From NCBI GenBank assembly GCA_001566295.1, contig KQ964246.1:1922001-1986000 (forward strand): a DNA stretch of 64,000 bases. The letters are read 5' to 3'. This document shows positions 20,331-31,162 of this stretch, piece after piece (positions within the stretch are counted from its first letter, which is position 1; every line of letters starts with the position of its first letter). Under the pieces are notes generated by a model that made no database searches, was not told the origin of the DNA, and saw only the letters and a list, made by a program, of their open reading frames with translations. Origin of the DNA: Microdochium bolleyi (taxonomy: Eukaryota; Ascomycota; Sordariomycetes; Xylariales; Microdochiaceae). Position numbers and translations under genes: made by a program.

Positions 20331-21419
20331 ATGGGAGGCTTGAAATCTGACAAGGGAGCTTACTTCAGCAAGCTGAAGAGCTTGCTGGAGGAGTACCGCT
20401 CCGTCTTCATTGTCTCCGTCGACAATGTCAGCTCTCAGCAGATGCACGAGGTCCGCCAGGCCCTCCGCAGCGAGGCTGTCGTTCTGATGGGCAAGAACAC
20501 CATGGTGAGTAGTCGGCCATTTAGAGCGCAATGATGCGCAGACAATTCGTGCATCCACCCGACTGGCAAAGACTGACCTTGGCTTTTCTTCCTCGAAATA
20601 GGTTCGCCGTGCCCTGAAGGGATTCGTCGCCGAGAACCCCGACTACGAGCGCCTTCTCCCCCACGTCCGTGGCAACGTCGGCTTCGTCTTCACCAACGGT
20701 GACCTCAAGGACATCCGCGACAAGATCCTTGCCAACAAGGTCGCCGCTCCCGCCCGTGCTGGTGCCGTCGCTCCCGCCGATGTCTGGGTCCCTGCTGGCA
20801 ACACCGGCATGGAGCCCGGCAAGACCTCCTTCTTCCAGGCTCTCGGTGTCCCCACCAAGATTGCCCGTGGTACCATTGAAATCACCACCGATCTGAAGCT
20901 CGTCGAGGCTGGTCTCAAGGTCGGCCCCTCTGAGGCCGTCCTGCTCAACATGCTCAACATCTCTCCCTTCACCTACGGTCTCGGTGTCCTCCAGGTCTAC
21001 GACGCTGGCAACACCTTCGCCCCCGAAGTCCTCGACATCGGTGAGGAGCAGCTCCTCAAGACCTTCACGAGCGCCATCTCCACCATCTCGTGCATCTCGC
21101 TCGCCATCAACTTCCCCACCCTGCCTTCCGTCATCCACTCGTTCTTCAACTCCTACAAGAACGTCCTGGCCGTCGCTGTCGAGACCGACATCACCTGGGA
21201 AGGCATTGAGGCCCTCAAGGACCGCATTGCCAACCCCGACGCCTACGCCTCGGCCGCCCCTGCTGCTGCCGCCACTGAGACTGCTGCCGCTGCTGAGACC
21301 AAGGCTGAGGAGTCTGAGAAGGAGGACTCTGACGAGGAGGGCTTTGGTGGTCTCTTGTACGTGCCCGCCCATCACTGCTTTACTGACCCCGGTATGCTGA
21401 CTTCATCCACAGTGACTAA
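20331..21419 (+). CDS. RPP0: 60S acidic ribosomal protein P0
   Basis: Exons 20331-20504, 20602-21356 and 21413-21419 give 311 residues, the normal P0 length. P0 is the L10-like base of the ribosomal stalk, binds 28S rRNA and carries P1/P2 dimers that recruit elongation factors. Family blocks: VDNVSSQQMHEVRQALRS, VLMGKNTM joined to VRRALKGFV, PHVRGNVGFVFTNGDL, the insertion around PAGNTGMEPGKTSFFQALG, and INFPTLPSVIHSFFNSYKN. An Ala/Glu hinge leads to the acidic tail EEGFGG. The last exon is only 7 nt: TT at the end of exon 2 joined to TGACTAA restores LFD-stop, the canonical tail of all P proteins. Without that 56-nt intron the frame would run on 62 codons past a broken tail, so I take the intron as real. 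Codon use is strongly biased to C-ending codons, as expected for a highly expressed gene. Confidence 0.95.
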
Positions 21420-22057
21420 ACGCTCAATATCACGAGTATCAAGCCGAGATGACTATCACGACGATGAAATGGAGCTACTTTTACAAGTACGATGCGACAT
21501 GAAGAAGGCCCCGGTTCGTCATCAACAAGTCCAAATACCAAAAAATATGAAACCGACGACTCGAGCTGTATCAACTGTTCTTGTTACTTATGTGTGAATG
21601 TTTCCCGGTTCCGGCATCTTCCAGCCTTTCCAATTCCAATATCCAATCCAGGTTCCAAGCCTCACTGCCAAACCGCCCCTCAGAAGGTCAGTTTCTATTT
21701 TACTTCCATGACACCATCCCAAGGACAAGAGACTGCTTGTGTTTTATGTGATTAAACAAAAAATCAAGAGCTTTTTAACCCTGAATCATTCATTGATGAC
21801 ATTCATTTTAAACAACAACACCTTATGATAAAACCCTGTACACACTTCTTTGTCCTGGTCTCTCACTTCTACGTCCACAATACTCGGTATTGAACACAAA
21901 GGCTAACTCGCCCATCAGTCCCGTCTAGTGTCTTCCCAACGCGTTTGCCGATTGCTATGCTCGCTCAAGTGCTATTCAAGAGCCGTCTGTGACCTGTGTT
22001 GTACAATTGTGAAGTGTCCTCATCCTCTACTACGGAATTTTCCTGGATACCCTCTAT
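21420..22057. other. Convergent RPP0/MSH1 intergenic region
   Basis: 638 bp of AT-richer sequence with polyadenylation-like T/A runs (for example around 21752-21830). No gene was recognised. Confidence 0.4.
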
Positions 22058-25000
22058 TTAGTCCGCCTTGTCGTTCGCCGTGGCTATCCCAGTCAAGGCG
22101 AACCCCTCCACGTTCTCCTGACTGCCCTTTTGCAAGATCTCCTTGGCCACAGTGACCGCCGCTTCTGGCAGGCCAGCCAGACGAGCCACCTTGAGCGCGT
22201 GACTCTGCCGGTTGACCCCCTTGCGCAGCTTGTGCACGTACACAAACCCGCCCTTGCGATCCTCCGCGACGTCGGTGCAGTACATCTCGACGGCCCCTTG
22301 GCCCATCGTGTCATTGCCAGTCACGCTGCTGCTGCTGGCAGCGGCACCAGCACCGGTACCAGGAGAACCGACATGCATCCCCCTTTCGACCACCAGCTCC
22401 GCCAGCCCGTGGAAGTGCGTCGCAAACAGTGCTCGGCACCGGTTCACCGTGACCAGGTGGTGCAGCGCCGCGAAGGCGACCGCCGTGCCGTCCTCGGGCG
22501 TCGTGCCCCTGCCAACCTCGTCCATGATGACGAGCGACCTCGCCGTCGCGGAGCGCAGGATGTGCGCCGTCTCGAGCATCTCGACCATGAACGTGCTCTG
22601 GTCGCGGTACAGGTCGTCCGCGGAGCCCACGCGGCTGTAGATCGCGTCCACGATCCCCATCTCAGCGTGGTCCGCGGGCACGAAGCACCCGGCCTGCGCG
22701 AGCACCGTGATGAGCGCGTTCTGCCTCAGGTACGTGCTCTTGCCGGCCATGTTCGGCCCCGTGATCAGCCACAATCGGCCCTGCCCGGGGGTCCCGACGA
22801 GGCAGTCGTTCCTCGTGAAGCTCCGGCCCTGCTCCCTGAGCCCGCCCTCGACAGTAGGGTGCCGCCCGCCGATGATGGTGTGCGCGGAGCCGTTGTTCAG
22901 GATCGGCCTGACGAGCCCCTGCTCCACGGCGAGCTTGGCGAACGAGGTCGCAATATCGAGCTCGTCCAGCACGCCCGCGTTCTGCCGGAGCTTGACTAGG
23001 TTGACGACCACCATGGCGCGTAGGTCCGCGAAGATACGGCCCTCCTCGACGCCGATCTGGTAGCGCGTCTGGTGGATGCGCTGGCCGAGCGATGTCCACT
23101 CCGGGATGTGCACGGCGCGCGTCGACCGGCTAGAGGACACAGCGTTGTACTCCCTCGAGTCGCCACCGGCGCTCTCCTCTTCAGCGCTTTCACCGGGACT
23201 GCTGACGACGATGAGCTTCTTCTTCGCGTCCTTGCCCCTGACGTGCCCGATGTGCCCGAGATTCGGCGTCCAGCGCAGTGTAAGGCTCGCGGCGCCCATC
23301 TGCTCCCGCAGCCTCTCGCCCAGGTCGGCCTTCTCCTGCATGAGCCCGTCCAGCTTGGTGTGCAGTTTTGTCAAACCCGGGCTGGCGGCGGGCTTCATCG
23401 TGAAGATGGTGTTCTCGTCAGAGTAGTGGTCCCGCAGCGATGTCGGCTGCTTCTTGCCACCAGCACCACCACTACTGGTGCGCTGCTTCCGGGCCGCGGC
23501 CTCCGCGAGGATCCCGCTCTTGGGCAGCACCGCCGCGACGTCCGCCGTGCTGCCCTCGGCCGTAACGACGTCCTCGGCCAGGCTCGCGAGGATCGAGGCG
23601 TCGTTGTCCTCGGTCTCATGCTGCTGCACGAGCCCGTCCTCGTCGATGGACGTGCGGATGCGCTCGGCCAGCGCGAGGGGCTCGGCGAGCTTGATCCGGG
23701 ACGTCAGCGATGCGAAGCAGTCCGCGTCCTGCTCCAGCAGCAGCTGCACGATCTGCTCCGTCGCCCTGATCGTGTTGCACAGCGCGATCATGTCGTCCGC
23801 GTCCCCCCTGCCGAACGCGAACTTCTGCACAAGCCGCTGCGAGTCGTGGCTGCGGCGCAGCAGGATAACGACCTGGTCCCGCAGGTCCTCCTGCCTGATG
23901 AACCGCTCCACGAGGTCCTGCCTGCCGCTGATCTCTTCCAGCGACGTCGAGGGCGCGGACAGCCAGGTGTTGAGCAGCCGCGCGCCGCCCTTTGTGACCG
24001 TCCGCCGGATCGCGTGCAGCAGGCTGCCCCGGAAAGCGACGTCCCGGATCGTCTGCTTGATCTCGAGCGCGCGCATGCTGTTCTTGTCGATGGTCAGGAC
24101 GGACAGCGTCTCGTGCCGCTGAGGAGGCTGAAGCTTGACGACGCCGCTGAGCCCGAAGAGCCGGTCTTTGACGTACTGCAGGAGTAAGCTGCCTGCCGCG
24201 GTCTCGCTGGCAGTAAAAGCCTGTGCGGTACGGGCCGGGACCTCTGTCTCGAGCATGGGCGTCCACTCGGAGACGGGGATCTGTGAGGTATGCGGCGCGA
24301 AGGTGATGAGGTGCTTGTCCTCGGCGAGGACGGAGAATATGGAATGGTCTTTGCGGGCTTCAAGGAGGTCATCCACAACGACTTCGCGAGGAGCCACCCG
24401 TGACAAGATCGTGGACAGGGCACCTAGCGTGGTGTTCTGCGTGTAGAACTGACCAGTAGATACGTCGAGCCACGCCAGGCCGATCGGTGGCGGTACATCT
24501 GAGTCCGCGATTTTCGATATCGTGGGCGGATTCCCAGTCTCTGCTCCGGAAGACGTATCGTTCTCAGAAGGTGCTGGGTCACCTTGGTCTTGATTGACAT
24601 GTATAGCCATCACGTAGTTATTGGCGTACGGATCCATGAAGTTCTCGTCTATTAGAGTCCCAGGCGTGATGACACGGTTGACGCGACGGTCGTGCATCAG
24701 CCCGCCGGACTTTATCCGGTCGCCAGCATCATTTGGGAACTCCTCGGCGATGGCGACGTAGCAGTTCAAGTCTAGCACAAGTGTTTTGAGGAATTTCTCA
24801 AGTTGAAAGAACGGAAATCCAGCCTAGAACGACGACACACGAGAATCATCAGATAATAGTACCAATCATGACAAAACAGTCACCAGGACACCAGCGTCGG
24901 CAAAGAAAGACAGCAGCAGCAGCAGTAGCTTTGCCGCGTTATGGAGCAGGCACACACTCAAACTCGAAGGAACAGGGGAAGTGATGTCTAACCATGGAAA

Positions 25001-25664
25001 CGGGCCCGGCACTGGTCTTCTTCTGGGCGACCTTGAGGTTGAGCAAGGGCCCGTACTCGTCGGCGTGGCTGAAGTAGAGCTCGTAAAAGCCGCCGACGCG
25101 GGTGAGGAGGACGCAGTTGGCAAACTTGAGCATGTTGCGGCGCGCCTGCATCACGACGGTAGGGTACTGCGGGCGGCCATCGCCGCCGTCTTGCTCTTCT
25201 TCTGCTGCTTCTTCTGCTGCTTCTTCTGCTGCTTCTTCACTGCCTTCTTCTGCTGGAGACGCTACTGATCCCACGACTGCTCCTGCCGTGTCCTCGCCAC
25301 CATCCCGTGCAGACTTCCTGCGACTTCGAGAAGCACGAGTCTTGGTAGCTGGTGTTTGTGTATCTGGAAGCGGGGGCAAAGGACCCTGCGGCAGCGCGTC
25401 CAGACTGACCGTGGTCCGGGTCTTCTTGCCACGGACTGCCAGGTGGTGATGTGTCGGAGGGAAGCACGGCTGGGGACTCTGAAGCTGTTGTTCTCGTTGC
25501 AGCCGCCGCTGCCGCGGGAGCGGAGCTGCAGAATGGCTGATATGGGCGATAAAAGACGGTGAGGCCAGCGAGCCAGTGCTGGCCCAGGGCACGGCAGCGA
25601 CAGCAGCAGCAGCAGCAGCGAGGGCGGTGGTTGGCCCGCGCTGGCGAGGCATGCGAGAGCTCAT
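22058..25664 (-). CDS. MSH1: Mitochondrial MutS homolog Msh1
   Basis: Exons 25664..24993 and 24823..22058 give 1145 residues. Msh1 is the mitochondrial mismatch-recognition ATPase that keeps mtDNA stable. Residues 1-60 are Ala/Arg-rich without acids, a good presequence, and hold a poly-Ala run; near 175-195 a Glu/Ala repeat is encoded by a 12-nt tandem repeat. The MutS mismatch-binding domain is at QARRNMLKFANCVLLTRVGG with the F-Y-E clamp motif in GGFYELYF. The splice (ATG joined to GCT) reads PVSMAGFPFFQLEKFLKTL, as in the family. The C-terminal ATPase has Walker A (ITGPNMAGKSTYLRQ), the Q-loop STFMVEMLETAHILR, Walker B (LVIMDEVGRGTTPEDG) and ATHFHGLAELV. The presequence and the single clamp favour Msh1 over nuclear Msh2/3/6. 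The start MSSRM at 25664 is chosen because upstream in-frame sequence is low-complexity. Confidence 0.92.
25188..25256. repeat. 12-nt coding tandem repeat in MSH1 (Glu/Ala tract)
   Basis: A CTTCTTCTGCTG unit repeats about three to four times, encoding EEAA units on the minus strand. It lies in the linker between the presequence and the MutS core and is likely to vary in length between strains. Confidence 0.7.
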
Positions 25665-26896
25665 GGAATCAGCGGCTGGCGGGGGTGGCGTTGACCGCCG
25701 GAGCCGTGGCCGACTGTTGCTGCGGGCTTGAGCTGGAGCAGGAGCTAGAGTTAGAGCTGGAGCTGGAGCTGGAGCTGGGGACGGGACTCGGAGTCCAGCA
25801 GGAGTCGCGGACTGGCGGCGATCGATGTGTTGCGTGCGAGGCACGGCCATCAGGCGATCATGTGGAATCAAAATCGACGGTTGATGCCGGCCGGCTGCTC
25901 CAGCTGCTGGATGTGCGGCAGGCACGGGGCCCGCACTGTGCTGCCCTCCCTTCGGCATGGGCAGAACCCCGTGTGCACGATCCCGAGAGCACTGTACGGA
26001 GCACCTGCACGTCTTTGGAATCAGCCCTGGTGCACTTGAGCCGCGCCCGGGACCGGCGCATGAACTGCACCTCTCTAGTGCCTGGCGCCGCCCTCGCCCT
26101 GTTTCGGGCTGAATCATCGCGCGGCGCACGCAGACCTCCGACCTCCCGCGCTCGCACTTTTTGTTCGACCCCGCCGCCGGCAAAGCCGCTGCCTGCCCTT
26201 TGTGGTACGGGGTACGAGGTCGGTACGCTGTCTGAATCCGAGCCCGTAGCCCGGCCCAAGGTTTGGAATCATTCCAGATGCGGCCGTCCTGATCAACGCC
26301 CCCGTCGCTTTTCTGGACCCCTAGATGTCGGAATCACTCCCGGCGGACCACTCACCTGGCCCGCCCTGTGTTCTCCGGGCTGAACTCGCCGTCGCCAGTG
26401 GGTCTGGGATCGGACTCTGTTGTTGTTCTTATGGTTGATTCCTCATGCCCTCGCATCAAACAGCATGCGTCGTGTCATCTGTGCATGAAACAGACCGATC
26501 ACAACTAGGTCATTACTTGCTCCGTACTTCTCATGCAGACCGAGTCCTCGCATGGCTCTGTCCGAGCGACAGGCAGACACTCGGCTCACAGGGTCTCGAG
26601 CTAAGCTAGCGGCGGCCCCAGACTTGAGGCTGGGCGGGCCATGGGCAATGACATATCAAGCACTCTTTGACATGATGTATATCATCTCGGCGGTCCCGCC
26701 ACCCTTCTAGCTTCATTTGTCGTGCCTACAGCCATCGTCCCGTATTGTCTGCATGATTATCATCATTACAAACATCAAGCAAAGCCCCCAAGCAAACAAC
26801 AACAGCAGTCGCCCGGGTGGTAATCAACGGTGAAGAAGAAGAAGTAGAAGAGCATTGCCCGTCATCACCAGCCAGACACATCCACAAGCAAACAAA
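25665..26896. other. Upstream region of MSH1
   Basis: About 1.2 kb between MSH1 and the doubtful small ORF. Apart from the hexamer repeat it shows only overlapping low-complexity frames on both strands, with no family motif. No tRNA or transposon feature was seen. Confidence 0.35.
25733..25779. repeat. GAGCTG hexamer repeat upstream of MSH1
   Basis: A run of GAGCTG and near copies (GAGCAG, GAGCTA, GAGTTA) lies about 70-115 bp upstream of the chosen MSH1 ATG. It would sit in the 5' leader or promoter. It is open in frame with the gene, so an N-terminal extension is possible but looks unlikely. Confidence 0.6.
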
Positions 26897-27172
26897 ATGT
26901 CCTCCTCACCAGCAGCGTCTCCAGCCTCCACCTTCTCCTCCGCCTCGTCGTCATCGTCGTCGTCGTCGTCCTCCTCCTCCACGATATCCTCCGCCTCGTC
27001 AGCCTCGTCCGTGGCACCGATTCCGGCCCATCTCATCCACATCCAGCACCAGTACTCCTCCATGGACGACGTCGCCACGCACTACAGGGCCCTCATGGGT
27101 GTCCTGGCTGCTAGCAGGGGCGGCGGCAGCACCACCACCGCCACTGCTACACGCGGTGGCAGCCATGGATGA
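26897..27172 (+). CDS. Doubtful small Ser-rich ORF (91 aa)
   Basis: The ATG at 26897 has a good fungal context (ACAAAATGTC) after an A/C-rich leader. The frame encodes a Ser/Ala-rich stretch of about 45 residues, largely TCG/TCC repeats, then APIPAHLIHIQHQYSS, MDDVATHYRALMGVL and a Gly/Thr-rich end. The stretch from APIPAHL to RALMGVL has amphipathic spacing that could be a short folded motif, which is why I list it. There is no signal peptide and no family I recognise. It may equally be noise in a repeat-rich region. Confidence 0.3.
   Translation: MSSSPAASPASTFSSASSSSSSSSSSSSTISSASSASSVAPIPAHLIHIQHQYSSMDDVATHYRALMGVLAASRGGGSTTTATATRGGSHG
26940..26994. repeat. TCG/TCC trinucleotide tract
   Basis: A run of TCG and TCC triplets forms a simple repeat inside the doubtful Ser-rich ORF. 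Confidence 0.6.
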
Positions 27173-27865
27173 GGAACAGAAAGCATCCAAGGTCGAGCGT
27201 TTTGGCCTCCTTCAGAACATGAGAGCCAGAGCCACCACCCACAGACATGTGTGCCAGGATGGGGATCACGATAGAGCAACTCCTCCAGCAACCGTCTAGG
27301 GTACATCTGTTCGGCGAATTTCCACCAGGAGAGAATGCCAAGCCCCGCGGCAGACGGGCCAGTCGATGGTGCTTCCTGGCGGCTTGTGCTTCTTATCGGC
27401 TAGCCGTCTCAAACGTAACGTCGTGTCTCACTTCTGCGATGCTGCTCGTTGCCAGGGTCCTGTCAGCTGGCAGAGTTTCAGGCGGAACTATACGAACTCG
27501 GAGTTGGCTGCGAGTGAGAATTTGGGCATAGTCCGGGACCGTGGAGAGAATCTTGGGGTACTTCCATAAGCACAGCCGTACATCACCAGTGGTACAGTCG
27601 TCGAGGCTGTATTGTCGCACTACAGTACACAGCACAGCACAGAAAGAATAAAGGGGGAGGGCCTTGGGCAGACGAAATCCGTCGAGGTACAGAGTGCAAC
27701 AGGCCGTCTGGGGTTGAGGACGTGCATTTGGCTCGGAGATAGTGTCTAGGGATATCGATAGCTATGTAGAGACAAACACAGCTTGATTATTGTGCAGTCC
27801 ACACTTTTTCTTCCGAAGTCTTGCCTGTGGGTGTTGGCTCAATTTCAAGCTACATGTCCACTGGC
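27173..27865. other. Intergenic region downstream of AMS1
   Basis: 693 bp before the alpha-mannosidase stop codon. No gene, RNA or repeat was recognised. Confidence 0.35.
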
Positions 27866-30800
27866 TTAAAGCTGCAGCCTGTAAGTGACCACTTGGAAAG
27901 GTCCAACAACAATGTCGAACGAGTTGTCCTTGTTCAGCTTCACCTCTTCCTCATCGTCCTCCAGGATATTTGTCCTGTACACCTTCTTGAGGTCCCACTT
28001 CGTAGACACATTGCCCGTGCTGCGGCCACCCAGGCTGTCGAATATGCGAACAATCACGCTTCTACCCTTGCGCTTGTGCAACTTGATGTCGGCATCGCCC
28101 GAGATGTCTTCGTCGTCCTCGCCGCGCTTGACGCAGTCCAGGACAAGCGAGTCGTCACCGCTAAGCTTGATTGGGAACTCCTTCAAGGAGCTGACATCAC
28201 ATGAGGATGAGGCACAAACAGCCTTCATGGGGTTGTTGAAGTTGTAACCAGCACGAACAGTTGTGGCGCCCAAGTCTCCCTTATGAGGCAGGATGGCCCA
28301 GCGGATCGTGTGAGTGCCCATGTCCGCATGCGCATCGGGAGCCTTGGGAGAACGTAAAAGCGAAAGACGCATCAGGCTACCGCAGGTGGCGAAGCCATAC
28401 TTGCTGTCATTGAGGATTGACACACCATAGCCCTTCTCGGAGAGATCAGCAAACTTGTGGCAGCACACCTCAAATTTGGCCATGTCCCAGGTCGTGTTGT
28501 AGTGAGTTGGGCGCTTGACCAGGCCATATTGCGTCTCGTACGAGGCCTCCGTATTGCGCACATCGACAGGGAACTCGACCTTGAGGAACTTCATAGTCTC
28601 GTGCCAGTCAACAAAGGCCGTGCACTCCACGGACGATTGGTAGCCATCGAAGGCGGCATCCAAGCTCAGGATCGTCTTGATTGTGCTGTTCTCGCTGATC
28701 TTAGTCTCCGTAACCAAGCTGACCCTGTGTTCTTTGTCTTCGAAGATGCTGGTCTTGCCCATAGGCAGCTCCTTGCGAGTATCGAGATGGTAGACTTCGA
28801 CATCCCAAGCTTGCCAGTATAGCGGTTTGTCATCAAAAATGACGAGTTGGTTGGCTTTGCCGCCTTTGATGATCTCACGTCCAACCTTTCGGTCAACAAG
28901 AGACGTGATGCAGCCATTTTCGACCTTCGCCGTGAGCTGATCATTTTGCATGACGAATACACCATCGGAGACCTCCTCGACGGTGACAGCACGCTTCTCG
29001 GCGATCTTAAACGGCTTGATGGTGAGGACGCTGCCGCTTCCACAAGCCACGCCAACTTCATTCTTTGAAGTAGCCACGACCTCCTTCCGATGCCATGGCA
29101 GCGTGTTCAGGGCGACCACTGGGCCGTCGCCGTTCAAGTCAGCTGAGATGCCGAACAGCTCATATAACTCTTTATAAATCTTGCGGCCGGTCTTGTAGAT
29201 CTCGTCGTAGAGCTGTTGCATGATTAGCGGCCTGTCTCCTGTACTGCATCAAGAGTCCATCAATGTACTCACCTCATTAGAGTCGTCGTAGCACATCTCA
29301 ATGGATGAGCCAGGCAAGCAATCGTGGAATTGGCAGAGCAGAATGCCTTCCCACATCGTGTCGAACTCCTTCTTGGGATACTTGTACGACTTATGCTTGA
29401 TGGACGCAATGGTCGCCAAGAACTCAAGGTCTCGCATCAGGAACTCGGTCTTGCGGTTGTTGAGTTTGTTGTTGGCTTGCGTGGTGTACGTGCCGCGGTG
29501 AAGCTCAAAGTACAGCTCGCCGTACCAGGTGACGAGAGAGTCGGCCTTCTCCTCGAGCTTGTCAAAGAAGTCGTCCACCGTGTTGCCCATGTGCACGGTA
29601 GGCAGACGGCCGACAGTATCGCTTATTCCACGGCATCTGCGGAGCTTCTCGATATGCTGCCACGTGGGGCCACCACCACCATCACCTTTGCCGAAAACCA
29701 AGAGCGATGTATGGTCCTGGTCCATGGACTTGTGCTGGCTGATGCTTCGCTTAACATCACCAAAATGTGCTTCCGCAGTGTACGTCTCAGACGGCGGCAT
29801 ATGACAAATGACCTGACTTCCGTCGAGCGAAACCCAGTTGAAGGTGGTGTGGGGGAAGTTGTTAATATTGTTCCAGCTGAGCTTTTGGGTGAGGAATCGC
29901 TTCATTCCGGCCTGGCGGCAGAGCTGGGGCAGCTGGCTCGAGTATCCAAATGTGTCGGGTAGCCAGAAAGTATTGCAGCGCTCGCCGAAGTTGCTCTCGA
30001 AGAATCGTTGACCGTACAGGAATTGGCGGACAAGCGACTCGCCACTGGGCATGTTGGTGTCGTGCTCAACCCAGCTGCCACCAATTGGGTTGAAGCGACC
30101 CTCCTTGACTTTGCCCTTGACCCGGTCGAAGGCATAGGGGTAGTACTCCTTGAGCCACTTGTACTGCTGTGCTTGAGAGCACGCAAACTTGAGCTCGGGG
30201 TAGCGGTCCATCAGGTCACACTGGCTTGACCAGGATCTTGCCACCTTGCGCTTTGTCTCAGCCCACGGCCAGAGCCAGCAGGTGTCGATGTGGCAATGCC
30301 CGATGCCGAAGACCTGTGCCGTGGTGCCAGTGTCGTACACCTTGGATGAATTCACATTGGAGCCAATGTACTCTTCGGCAATCTTACGGCACTTTTTGAG
30401 GGACTCCTTATCGCCAAGGACATAAGAGTCGATGATGTTGGTGACCACATTCAGCGCCTTGTGCTGCTCCCACGAATCTTCCGGAAACTCCCTGGCGGCG
30501 TCGCCGATAATCCAGGTGTCGATCCAGAGCTGCCGCGCATCCAAGTTGACAGCCACAATGTCGGCCTTCCCCAGCTGAAAGTATCGGTTCGGGTCCGGAG
30601 GCTGGATAGTATCGCCGCCCGCTGGATTGCCAAACATACCATTGCAGGCCATCTCAATGTAGATTGTGTGCTCTTTGCCATCGCGGAAAGACTTGGGAAG
30701 AATCCACTCGGTACGCTCGCCACCACCAGTAAGGCCCTGCAGAGGGTGTCCCTCCTCGGACCAGACCAGACCCTCGTTGTTGGCGTCCCAGTGCAGCTCG

Positions 30801-31162
30801 AGATGCTCTTTGTCACGTAGCTCGCCAGGCACTCTCAAGACCAGCTTGAACCAGTGTGTGGCCCAGGAAGGGCCAAAGACTTCGCCAACGCGGGTAGGCT
30901 TGTATTCGGCCTTGACGGCATCCTTGAATGGTGGGCGGGTCAGGCCAGGTGCTGCCCAGGTGGAGAGTGTGACATGAGGCTCTCCACTGGCGACGCCCTC
31001 ATGCATCATAGCCAGGAGGTTCTGGCCCTCCCATTGTCCGTGAGAGTAGAACTGGTTGATGCGTTCCTTGTAGATTCTCGTGATGCGCTTGCCAACAGGT
31101 GCGGGAGCGTGGATGGGGTAGCTCGAAGCCAGCTTCGGCGTAGTGCTGCGTTCTCCGCCCAT
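27866..31162 (-). CDS. AMS1: Class II alpha-mannosidase (GH38), Ams1-like
   Basis: Exons 31162..29273 and 29212..27866 give 1078 residues. The family hydrolyses terminal alpha-mannose from free oligosaccharides in cytosol and vacuole. The GH38 core shows the zinc site GIGHCHIDTCWLWPW, the nucleophile region GSWVEHDTNMPSGESLVRQF, the substrate loop NTFWLPDTFGYSSQLPQL and the second metal His in LLCQFHDCLPGSSIEMCYDD. A beta-sandwich C-terminal half follows, ending IVVGPFQVVTYRLQL. There is no signal peptide, as expected for Ams1, which reaches the vacuole by the Cvt/autophagy route. The intron is 60 nt: GAG|GTGAGT to GCAACAG|CTC, which reads DDSNELYDEIYKTG; the nearer AG sites break the frame. 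The ATG at 31162 in a CACC context is used; the upstream 12 codons start with TTG. Confidence 0.93.

Noticed and set aside
20521..21375. 284-codon minus-strand frame over RPP0
   Set aside because: Antisense shadow caused by C-ending codon bias of RPP0; repetitive Asp/Gly/Val composition and no domain.
23072..24187. 371-codon plus-strand frame over MSH1
   Set aside because: Antisense of the GC-rich MSH1 exon; Arg/Pro/Leu-rich with no family motif.
25665..26183. 173-residue N-terminal extension of MSH1
   Set aside because: The frame is open upstream but consists of Pro/Ala/Gln repeats; MSSRM at 25664 starts a good presequence.
25559..26383. 274-codon plus-strand frame upstream of MSH1
   Set aside because: Low-complexity ELELEL run from the GAGCTG repeat, overlapping the MSH1 presequence on the other strand.
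29213..29272. Nearer acceptor AGs for the AMS1 intron
   Set aside because: Acceptors at TACAG, GGAG and GACAG give introns of 29-41 nt or break the frame; only GCAACAG gives a 60-nt intron with a GCTAATC branch site and the expected LYDEIYKTG.
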